From Bacteroidota bacterium (GTDB lineage: Bacteria; Bacteroidota; Bacteroidia; Chitinophagales; Chitinophagaceae): a DNA stretch of 7,841 nt. The stretch is taken from positions 1 through 7,841 of the forward strand of contig JAEWJV010000079.1 in assembly GCA_023386395.1 (NCBI GenBank), given 5' to 3'. The notes under the pieces were generated by a model. The model did not search any database, was not told where the DNA came from, and worked only from the letters and a program-made list of their open reading frames with translations. Shown here in pieces: positions 1-7,199 of this stretch. Positions within the stretch are counted from its first letter, which is position 1. Each line of letters starts with the position of its first letter. Made by a program: the position numbers and the translations under genes.

Positions 1-1170
1 TTCCCCGATAAAGAACATTTTGGCCGCGTGTTTCGCAATAATGCACAAATGAGTGCCATGGGCATTACGCAAATAGCGGCAGTGCTTGGCGCCTGTGTGG
101 CGGGCGGTGCATACCTGCCAATTATGAGCGATGAAACTTTAATGGTTGAAGGCAATGGCAGCATATTTTTAGCAGGTTCCTATCTTGTTAAAGCGGCCAT
201 TGGAGAAGAAATTGATGTGGAAACACTGGGCGGTGCAGAAACACATAATGCCATAAGTGGTATTGCAGATTATAAATGTGCAACAGAGCAGGAATGCCTC
301 GATAAAATTAAAACGATCATCAGTAAATTGGGAAGGCCTGCATTTGCCGGCTTTGACCACGTTGAAGCAATTGCCCCGGCAAAAAATACGGAAGATATTT
401 ACACAATTATGCATCCAAATAATAGCAAACCTTATGATGTGGTTCACATTATTGAATGTATTGTTGACGCAGGCACCTTCAGCCAGTTTAAAGAAACATA
501 TGGTAAAACAATTGTTTGTGGTTATGCAAGAATTGACGGGTGGGCTGTTGGCATTGTTGCCAACCAGCGGCTGATTGTGAAAACCGGCAAAGGGGAAATG
601 CAGATGGGCGGTGTTATTTATAATGACAGCGCAGATAAAGCCGCACGTTTTATTCTTAACTGCAATCAGAAAAAAATCCCCCTGGTTTTTTTGCAGGATG
701 TAACTGGTTTTATGGTAGGCAGCCGCAGTGAACATGCTGGTATTATTAAAGATGGCGCCAAGCTGGTGAATGCGGTTGCCAATTCTGTAGTGCCTAAGTT
801 TACCATTATTACTGGTAACAGCTATGGTGCGGGTAATTATGCCATGTGCGGCAAGGCCTATGACCCGCGTTTTATTTACGCCTGGCCAAGTGCAAAAATT
901 GCGGTAATGGGTGGTGACCAGGCTGCAAAAACTTTATTGCAAATACAGGTTGCAGGCAAAGATGTAAGTAAAGAAGATCAGCAGCAATTGCTTGATAAGA
1001 TAAAATCACGCTATGATAAACAAACCACGCCTTATTATGCTGCAGCCCGCCTTTGGGTTGATGATATAATTGACCCGGCAGATACCAGGAGACTAATAAG
1101 TGAAGGTATCGCCGCGGCCAATCACAACCCCCATATAAAGGAATTTAAAACAGGCGTGTTCCAGGTATAG
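1..1170 (+). CDS. Acyl-CoA carboxylase carboxyltransferase (beta) subunit, methylcrotonyl-CoA type, 5'-truncated by the window
   Basis: This is the carboxyltransferase half of a biotin-dependent acyl-CoA carboxylase, which moves CO2 from biotin to an acyl-CoA in the cytoplasm. The reading frame is open from base 1, so the GTG at 28 is an internal valine and the true start lies upstream; 389 codons are present, against roughly 540 residues for the full family. The first codons (FPDKEHFGRVF) and the sequence up to about codon 100 match the MCC-beta pattern, including a GGAYLP motif near base 103, FLAGSYLVKAA near 166, TGFMVG near 703, GNSYGAGNYAMCG near 815 and WPSAKIAVMGG near 883; the end is PADTR plus a short tail. 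Compared with human MCCB from memory, about 13 extra residues follow VGIVANQ (about 568-606), which I associate with a Bacteroidota subgroup. Leucine degradation is the likely role, but propionyl-, geranyl- or another acyl-CoA cannot be excluded. The biotin carboxylase partner is not in the window. Confidence 0.93.
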   Translation, partial: FPDKEHFGRVFRNNAQMSAMGITQIAAVLGACVAGGAYLPIMSDETLMVEGNGSIFLAGSYLVKAAIGEEIDVETLGGAETHNAISGIADYKCATEQECLDKIKTIISKLGRPAFAGFDHVEAIAPAKNTEDIYTIMHPNNSKPYDVVHIIECIVDAGTFSQFKETYGKTIVCGYARIDGWAVGIVANQRLIVKTGKGEMQMGGVIYNDSADKAARFILNCNQKKIPLVFLQDVTGFMVGSRSEHAGIIKDGAKLVNAVANSVVPKFTIITGNSYGAGNYAMCGKAYDPRFIYAWPSAKIAVMGGDQAAKTLLQIQVAGKDVSKEDQQQLLDKIKSRYDKQTTPYYAAARLWVDDIIDPADTRRLISEGIAAANHNPHIKEFKTGVFQV

Positions 1171-1194
1171 AAAACCAGTTGTGCGAAATATTGT

Positions 1195-1279
1195 GGTGAG
1201 TTGTCAATAGTGAATGGTGAGTAAAGGCCTGAGAATGTACGTGGGTTCACGTTTCACGATTGACGATTCACAACTCACC
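1195..1279. repeat. Imperfect inverted repeat built from 7-base units
   Basis: The left arm (1195-1220) and the reverse complement of the right arm (1254-1279) agree at 22 of 26 positions, including a perfect outer 10 bases (GGTGAGTTGT). Both arms also repeat every seven bases. Reading inwards, the left arm is GGTGAGT, TGTCAAT, AGTGAAT, GGTGAGT; the right arm read on the minus strand is GGTGAGT, TGTGAAT, CGTCAAT, CGTGAAA, CGTGAAC. The shared unit is roughly NGTSAAT. The element sits between the convergent carboxylase and lipoprotein genes. No run of T follows on either strand, so it is not a standard intrinsic terminator. It resembles dispersed intergenic palindromes, but I cannot count copies elsewhere. 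Confidence 0.8.
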
Positions 1280-1296
1280 TGAATATAATCAAACAA

Positions 1297-1587
1297 CTAT
1301 TCCTTTTTAGCGCTGTCACCTTTTTGATTGTTATATTGTTTGCTTGTGCCTGTATTAGGTGTGGCTTCAGTGCCGCTTATAGTATCCGTTCCTATCACAT
1401 TAGATGAATCAGGCGTTGGAATCCGCTGGCGCTGGTCGTTATGATAATCCATCGCATCGCTCGCAGGATTGGTTATTGTACTATCACCAACGCCGGGGCT
1501 GGTACTCTCCGTGGAAGATGAATTATTGCTGCATGCACCTGCAAAAAAAATGCTTGCTAAAACCGGCAGGAGAAATTTTACTTTCAT
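1297..1587 (-). CDS. Small Ser/Thr/Asn-rich lipoprotein of unknown function
   Basis: This 96-residue protein starts with a charged n-region (MKVK), a hydrophobic stretch (residues 5-16) and a lipobox-like AGAC with the acylated cysteine at position 19, so it should be processed by signal peptidase II and anchored to a membrane by lipid. The -3 position of the lipobox is Ala rather than the commoner Leu, which is allowed but less typical. The mature part (about 78 residues) is Ser, Thr, Asn, Asp and Pro rich, with no recognisable domain and no further cysteine; it is probably largely disordered. The ATG at 1585-1587 (minus strand) is the only sensible start because it supplies the signal peptide. 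It is transcribed divergently from gyrB and convergently with the carboxylase gene. I saw no Shine-Dalgarno sequence and no clear promoter on this strand. Function unknown; small lipoproteins like this are common in Bacteroidota. Confidence 0.82.
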   Translation of the reverse strand: MKVKFLLPVLASIFFAGACSNNSSSTESTSPGVGDSTITNPASDAMDYHNDQRQRIPTPDSSNVIGTDTISGTEATPNTGTSKQYNNQKGDSAKKE

Positions 1588-1681
1588 AATGTTGTTGTTA
1601 TAATTAAAAAATGTGGATAAAATGCCTTTTTTTCAACATGTAACAACAAATCGCAAAAACTGTGACGAATCCGGTTTTTAA

Positions 1682-1713
1682 TTGGGAAAAGCCCTTATTT
1701 TTTCTTAAATTTG
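1682..1713 (+). promoter_or_regulatory. Probable gyrB promoter (Bacteroidota type)
   Basis: TAAATTTG at 1706-1713 fits the Bacteroidota -7 consensus TAnnTTTG exactly, and TTG at 1682-1684 lies 21 bases upstream, within the range reported for the -33 element in this phylum. Transcription would begin near 1718-1722, giving a leader of about 40 bases before the gyrB ATG. The leader is T-rich (TTTTTCTCTCTTACTTTTA before the ATG) and has no Shine-Dalgarno sequence. Based on motif match and position only. Confidence 0.65.
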
Positions 1714-1721
1714 CACGCTAA

Positions 1722-3734
<2,013 letters not shown>

Positions 3735-3762
3735 GAAACTGGTTTTATAAGTTTTGTTATGT

Positions 3763-3792
3763 TGCCCCGCATTTTTGCGGGGCATTTTTTTT
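3763..3792 (+). terminator. Intrinsic terminator of gyrB
   Basis: TGCCCCGCA (3763-3771) pairs perfectly with TGCGGGGCA (3776-3784) around a TTTT loop, and eight T residues follow (3785-3792). The stem starts 28 bases after the gyrB stop codon. Confidence 0.93.
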
Positions 3793-3994
3793 ATCAGCTA
3801 TCCATTCAAAATGCCCCTTATTGCGTTTTAGCCTTAAAATAGCCCGAAATAAAATACAGAACCAACCGGTAAATACATTTTGCACCAGGCAAGGGAAGAA
3901 AATATTAATGGCCCCTACTTCTTCGCGCCTGTTTACAACCAGTTACACCTTTTTTCATACAAAAAACTATCACACAAGTACCTTTTTGTACCGG

Positions 3995-4120
3995 CAAAGT
4001 ATTAAAAGATACTTCGGAGATACTAAAAGGTGCCTGAACAGTATTAAAAAGTACTTCGGAAATACTAAAAGGTACTTCGGAGATACTAAAAGATGCCCTG
4101 GAAGTATTAAAAGATACTTT
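3995..4120. repeat. Six tandem copies of a degenerate 21-base repeat
   Basis: Six units of exactly 21 bases lie head to tail at 3995-4015, 4016-4036, 4037-4057, 4058-4078, 4079-4099 and 4100-4120. Each centres on a core like GTATTAAAAGATACTTC or ATACTAAAAGGTACTTC. Several are small dyads: units 1 and 6 contain AAGTAT-6 bases-ATACTT. Because 21 is a multiple of three, each frame reads as a 7-residue repeat. One plus frame gives SIKRYFG/DTKRCLN/SIKKYFG units. Another gives VLKDTSE/ILKGTSE units with a coiled-coil look but a TGA in unit 2. The minus strand gives SFSISEV-like units. None has a convincing start, so I call it a repeat, not a gene. Confidence 0.85.
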
Positions 4121-4139
4121 TGCAGGCCGTAAAGGCATT

Positions 4140-4165
4140 AAAAAACCGCCGTCAGGCGGTTTTTT
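4140..4165. terminator. Bidirectional intrinsic terminator
   Basis: AAAAAACCGCC (4140-4150) pairs perfectly with GGCGGTTTTTT (4155-4165) around a GTCA loop. The flanking A and T runs give a T-tract on either strand. On the minus strand it lies 15 bases past the stop codon of the 4181-4651 gene, which is its most likely client; on the plus strand it would stop anything reading through the repeats. Confidence 0.88.
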
Positions 4166-4180
4166 GCTTTTTTAAGCTGC

Positions 4181-4651
4181 TCATGGCTTTTCCTTTTTCG
4201 GCCTGCCGGGAAAACGCTTGCTTAAATCTTCGTAAATGGCCCGCGCATCGGCCACCTTGTTTTTATCGGCCGACTTTACAGAACCGTAATACATAAGTGA
4301 TGCTATGTACGCCTCGCTGCCGGCAACCATTGCGGTATCGCTTACCTGGTCGGCAATCTGCTGCACCATGCGTAAAACGGGGTTCAGCTTTTGGTAATTT
4401 TCCACATCGATGGCGAGGTCTCCTGCGCTCATAAATGCGGGCACAAACTGCGGGTTGCTAACGCTGTAATCGTTTACCTTGGTTACAAAGGCAACGGTTT
4501 TGTCGCTCACCTTGGCTATTGTTTTGCGCTCCTCATCAGTAAGCGTAACAATGTAAGGCTGCAGCGCCGCTTCAATTTGTTGTAACAGGTTGTTTACGTT
4601 GGTAATTACTTCATCGGGAATAGGAAGCACATTTAAATTTCCTGAAGGCAT
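4181..4651 (-). CDS. Conserved hypothetical protein, probably a Bacteroidota family
   Basis: This 156-residue protein has no signal peptide or membrane segment, so it is probably cytoplasmic. It looks mostly helical: an N-terminal stretch with VLPIPDEVITNVNNLLQQI (8-26), a TLTDEERKTIAKVSDKTVAFV segment in the 36-56 region, a central NPQFVPAF (66-73), and a helical C-half with GSEAYIASLMYYGSVK (111-126) followed by ADARAIYEDLSKRFPGR (135-150) and a lysine-rich tail. I recognise the overall pattern (IPDEV, L.PY..TLT..ER, KMSDKT.AFV, GSEAY.A.L.YY.SVK, A.AIY.DL..RFPG) from uncharacterised Bacteroidota proteins of similar size, but know no function or named domain. It is a single-gene unit, convergent with gyrB and ending just before a terminator. 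The ATG at 4649-4651 fits the family N-terminus; a weak TAnnTTT-like box lies on the minus strand at 4692-4699. Confidence 0.85.
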   Translation of the reverse strand: MPSGNLNVLPIPDEVITNVNNLLQQIEAALQPYIVTLTDEERKTIAKVSDKTVAFVTKVNDYSVSNPQFVPAFMSAGDLAIDVENYQKLNPVLRMVQQIADQVSDTAMVAGSEAYIASLMYYGSVKSADKNKVADARAIYEDLSKRFPGRPKKEKP

Positions 4652-5023
4652 AGTGATTGATTTTAAGAGTGGGAAAAAAATATTGTCACATTAAATGTAA
4701 TCAATTTTTAAAAACAATAAAACGAAGGGGAAATATGCCGACCATCTTATTTATTATATTTCGGTTGGTGAGACACCAACCGATAGGGGAAAATGAGGGA
4801 GATGGTTTTTTGGGTTAAGGGAATGGTGTTTAAAGGAAATGCTGGATTGCAGTCATTGATATGTTGGTGGATGACAACATCAACAAGAGTGGAAGGGTTC
4901 TTTATTACTCATGCGTTAAGTAATTTTGGTTTGCTAATGAAAAATTTAAAAGTTGAAATTGATATTTTTCTATTACAAAAAAAAATTAAACAAGAATAGC
5001 AATCGCAATGCTGTTAACTACGA
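4652..5023. other. AT-rich divergent spacer without a convincing gene
   Basis: This 372-base spacer separates the minus-strand gene at 4181-4651 from the plus-strand gene at 5024. It holds the short perfect hairpin at 4761-4783, and an outer pair ACCATCT (4741-4747)/AGATGGT (4800-4806) enclosing it. A 68-codon open frame (4793-4999) is present but looks non-coding. TAATTTTG at 4921-4928 matches the -7 consensus TAnnTTTG and could drive the downstream gene, but no TTG is suitably placed upstream and the DNA is AT-rich enough for a chance match. Confidence 0.55.
4761..4783. repeat. Short perfect hairpin (REP-like palindrome)
   Basis: TCGGTTGGTG (4761-4770) and CACCAACCGA (4774-4783) are perfect reverse complements around the loop AGA. 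A T-run does not follow (ATAGGGG instead), so it is not an intrinsic terminator. The size and tight loop resemble REP-type palindromes mobilised by IS200/IS605-like (RAYT) transposases; no such transposase is in the window, and dispersal is my inference. Confidence 0.7.
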
Positions 5024-5482
5024 ATGAATACAAGCGATAAAATCTTAAGAGAAATAATTGAAACAAAAATTCCTGGATTTCTTTCTGGTGATATGGCAAA
5101 GAAATTAAAAATGTCTGAAAGTCTTTTAGTCAATGCTATAGATCAAATTAATGAAAAGTTTAGTTGTTTTAGTGCAAATAAAACTACAACTTGGGGCAAT
5201 AGATATTACTACAGTTTCAATACAAGAGCAACTTATAAGATAAAAAATTTTTTAACTGAAGGAGGATTTTCTTTAATGTCTGAACAGACTGTTTTCAAGT
5301 TACAAAAGCAAATCGAATTTCTTCAAACTGAACATGAGAGTCAGCAAATAAAAATTGAGAAGCTTGCTCACAGAGTGAAATTACTGAATGAAAAAAGGAT
5401 TAATTATTATCCTCTTATGTTAACGCTCGGAACTTGGTGTATGCTTTCCTATTTTAGTGGAAGATATTTAAGAAATAAGTAA
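5024..5482 (+). CDS. Hypothetical protein: helical N-terminal domain, coiled coil, C-terminal membrane anchor
   Basis: I do not recognise this 152-residue protein. Residues 4-46 read like a winged-helix or other helix-turn-helix unit (DKILREIIE, then SGDMAKKLKMS and SLLVNAIDQINEK), followed by an aromatic, basic patch (NRYYYSFNTRATYKIKNF) that could be the wing. Residues about 87-124 are strongly heptad-like and charged (V90, L93, I97, L100, then I111, L114, V118, L121), which indicates a coiled coil and probable oligomer. Residues 128-146 (YYPLMLTLGTWCMLSYFSG) form one hydrophobic segment ending in RYLRNK, a tail anchor with the body in the cytoplasm. No signal peptide. The ATG at 5024 has no Shine-Dalgarno sequence. 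The DNA is distinctly AT-rich: one 60-base line (5041-5100) has 17 G/C by hand count, against 27 in a gyrB line (1861-1920). That suggests a recently acquired or fast-evolving gene. A tail-anchored regulator or a piece of a defence or mobile module are possibilities, not conclusions. Confidence 0.75.
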   Translation: MNTSDKILREIIETKIPGFLSGDMAKKLKMSESLLVNAIDQINEKFSCFSANKTTTWGNRYYYSFNTRATYKIKNFLTEGGFSLMSEQTVFKLQKQIEFLQTEHESQQIKIEKLAHRVKLLNEKRINYYPLMLTLGTWCMLSYFSGRYLRNK

Positions 5483-5604
5483 ATGCGCCTTCATAAGCCT
5501 ACCAATCAGCGAGTATATCTGGCTATAAAATATTTTCGTTTTATTAAATACTTTGTAATAGAAGAACGATGCGGTACGAACCTTAAATTTAAACAATAAT
5601 CTGT

Positions 5605-6606
5605 TTAGTCCACCCGCTTCATCCCCAGCGTTCTCTCCATAAACTTTTCAATCACCTGCTGTACATCCAATAAATCTTTCGATTTTATATAACTGCCCAT
5701 TACATGGTTGCCCACATTCGGCATCGCTGTTTTTATTTTTTTATCAGAACCTAATTCATCAAACATTTTCAGCATGGCAGGCACACTTACAACACTATCA
5801 TGGTGCACGTCATCTTTATAATAATACAGCATTAACACAGGCTGTTTTACTTTTTCAAAAGTTGATTTATGCATGGTGGTTTCAAGCATTTCCTGCAATT
5901 GCGTTGCTGCTTCCAACGGATATTGCTGGTACCAGTATTGTTTATAAACAGCGCTTGTATCTTTTGCCGTTACATAATGGCTGCCTGTTAATGCACGTGC
6001 AATCTGCAAACCCCAGTGATTGTTTAGAAGAAAAGAACGACTGTCGAAGATGGCAATGTTGGGCGACATCATTACCAGCGCATACACATCGTTTGGATAA
6101 TCGGCGGCTAATTTTAAAGCTAGTGTGCCGCCGGTGGAAGTGCTCATCAAAATTACTTTGTTGCCTAACTGCCTGCCTATTTCCAGAGCCTGCTTGGCGC
6201 TTTCCCATAATTTTTCAGGCGTGAGGTTTATCATGGGTTGCGTTGTATCAATGCCATGCTCTGCCAAACGGCTTAAATACAAATTGCAGCCGAATTCTTT
6301 TGCAATATTGGTATGAATGGGCCGGCCTTCTTCTTCGCTCGCAGAAAAACCATGCAGGTAAACAATGGCATATGCTGTTTTTGTTTTGGCTGAATCAAAC
6401 CAAACGATCCTTGCTTCATTACCGGGTTTAATTTTATGCTGCGCTTCATTGCTGTCAATATACTGCTCAAGCGCCGCGGCATTAGATGGAACAGCGGGCA
6501 ATGTTGGTGAATAAACCGGCGTTGCGGGATGCGGGCCAAACTGGTAAACTATAACAAGTATTATAAATACGATAAGCAGGATTTTGAACCATTTCTTTTT
6601 AAACAT
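5605..6606 (-). CDS. Membrane-anchored alpha/beta hydrolase
   Basis: The 333-residue protein begins MFKKKWFKIL and has one long hydrophobic segment (about 8-22) without a clear cleavage site, so it is probably held in the inner membrane with its catalytic domain in the periplasm. The hydrolase core follows: YLHGFSAS (83-90, the oxyanion-hole HG motif), a nucleophile elbow MSTSTGG (154-160) with S157 as the likely nucleophile, D265 or D266 in YYYKDDVHHD as the likely acid, and H301 in VGNHVMGS as the likely base. The elbow is SxSxGG instead of the usual GxSxG. The region around EEEGRPIHTNIAKEFGCNLYL resembles esterase/monoglyceride-lipase-like members, with a cap between about 185 and 250. Substrate unknown; an ester or lipid is likely. 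It is a single-gene unit, convergent with the 5024-5482 gene. ATG at 6604-6606 supplies the anchor. Confidence 0.9.
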   Translation of the reverse strand: MFKKKWFKILLIVFIILVIVYQFGPHPATPVYSPTLPAVPSNAAALEQYIDSNEAQHKIKPGNEARIVWFDSAKTKTAYAIVYLHGFSASEEEGRPIHTNIAKEFGCNLYLSRLAEHGIDTTQPMINLTPEKLWESAKQALEIGRQLGNKVILMSTSTGGTLALKLAADYPNDVYALVMMSPNIAIFDSRSFLLNNHWGLQIARALTGSHYVTAKDTSAVYKQYWYQQYPLEAATQLQEMLETTMHKSTFEKVKQPVLMLYYYKDDVHHDSVVSVPAMLKMFDELGSDKKIKTAMPNVGNHVMGSYIKSKDLLDVQQVIEKFMERTLGMKRVD

Positions 6607-6692
6607 AACATTTATGTATGAAGCAGTAAATTTATCATGTTAATATAAGTATAGCGTGTTGTGCTATCAAATTATATAGAAGGAGGTTGAAC

Positions 6693-6774
6693 CGTCATTT
6701 CGACGACAGGAGAAATCTCTACTTATTTTGAGATTTATAGATGTATAGAGATGTCTCGTTACCTCGACATGACG
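6693..6774. repeat. MITE-like palindromic element with 28-base inverted ends
   Basis: The left end (6693-6720, starting CGTCATTTCGACGAC) and the reverse complement of the right end (6747-6774) agree at 22 of 28 positions. An inner hairpin is present too: AAATCTC (6713-6719) with GAGATTT (6730-6736). The whole is 82 bases and carries no open frame. The CGTCATTTCGAC...GGAGAAATCTCT type of end is one I recognise as a recurrent intergenic palindrome in Bacteroidota genomes, often next to unrelated genes. It lies between the divergent hydrolase and DUF2905 genes. No obvious target-site duplication is visible. Confidence 0.8.
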
Positions 6775-6854
6775 AGCTAAGAATGTGATTTAAAAGGTGC
6801 TCTCTAAAATTTTAGCAGCACAACAGGTTAAATATAAATAGCAATTTACAAAAA

Positions 6855-6874
6855 GGCCCTTTCTGCGGAGAGGG
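6855..6874. repeat. GC-rich hairpin just upstream of the DUF2905 gene
   Basis: CCCTTTC (6857-6863) can pair with GAGAGGG (6868-6874) with one G-T wobble, around TGCG; the following GTGGGGGTAGG makes the stretch conspicuously G-rich. It ends about 15 bases before the ATG at 6890, so it would sit in the leader or overlap the ribosome-binding region of that gene. It resembles a fragment of another G-rich intergenic repeat seen in Bacteroidota. Confidence 0.5.
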
Positions 6875-6889
6875 TGGGGGTAGGCTTCT

Positions 6890-7114
6890 ATGAATCCGCA
6901 AACAGGTAAATGGATAATTGTTGCAGGCGCTATAATTGTGATCGTTGGCGTGCTTATTTATTTCTTTTATGATAAGCTGAACTGGCTTGGAAAACTGCCC
7001 GGCGATATACGCATTGAAAAAGAAAATTTCCGTTTTTATTTTCCTGTTGTTACCATGATCATCATCAGCATCGTGCTTACTATTCTTATCAATATCTTTA
7101 AAAAATTCTTTTAA
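6890..7114 (+). CDS. DUF2905 family small membrane protein
   Basis: The 74-residue protein has the full DUF2905 pattern: an MNP start, a first membrane segment (about 8-26), a loop with LPGDI (36-40) and the family's NFRFYFP motif (46-52), then a second membrane segment (about 52-70) and a basic end (IFKKFF). It is the normal length for the family and looks intact. The usual arrangement is two membrane helices joined by a short polar loop; the molecular role is unknown. ATG at 6890 matches the conserved MNP N-terminus. The upstream G-rich hairpin is unusual leader sequence. The next gene begins 85 bases downstream on the same strand and may share its transcript. Confidence 0.93.
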   Translation: MNPQTGKWIIVAGAIIVIVGVLIYFFYDKLNWLGKLPGDIRIEKENFRFYFPVVTMIIISIVLTILINIFKKFF

Positions 7115-7199
7115 AATAGTGGTTGATGTTTTCAAACAACTATCTTTAACGCAGTTAACATTGCTGCTGCTTTATTCATTACCAATTAATTTTACTTAG

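Larger units (their letters stand above)
3735..4180. other. Gene-poor spacer between gyrB and the next gene
   Basis: These 446 bases hold the gyrB terminator, about 200 bases in which I see nothing recognisable (3793-3994), the 21-base tandem repeats (3995-4120) and a second terminator (4140-4165). Open frames exist on both strands across the repeats. They lack plausible starts or known folds, and I read them as a by-product of a repeat unit that is a multiple of three. Confidence 0.7.

Noticed and set aside
169..735. 188-codon minus-strand open frame inside the carboxyltransferase gene
   Set aside because: Cys/Asn/Phe-rich shadow of the strongly supported plus-strand gene; no motifs of its own.
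3821..4132. 103-codon plus-strand open frame, with SIKRYFG-type repeats
   Set aside because: The start is a TTG with no support, and the open frame is explained by a repeat unit divisible by three; the opposite strand is open through the same array.
3905..4138. 77-codon minus-strand open frame with SFSISEV-type repeats
   Set aside because: Same repeat-driven openness; no plausible regulatory signals and the N- and C-terminal parts resemble no protein.
4793..4999. 68-codon plus-strand open frame starting MREMVFWVKG
   Set aside because: No recognisable domain, it begins just past the hairpin without a promoter or ribosome-binding signal, and its composition (Trp- and Met-rich, then Lys-rich) looks like translated AT-rich spacer.
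5525..5544. ATAAAA/TTTTAT pairing between the convergent genes as a possible terminator
   Set aside because: Six A-T pairs around an 8-base loop and no GC in the stem; too weak to call.
7141..7163. TATCTTTA (7141-7148) and TAACATTG (7156-7163) as -7 boxes for the HGSNAT-like gene
   Set aside because: Each has one mismatch to TAnnTTTG and no suitably spaced TTG; two near-matches in AT-rich DNA are expected by chance.
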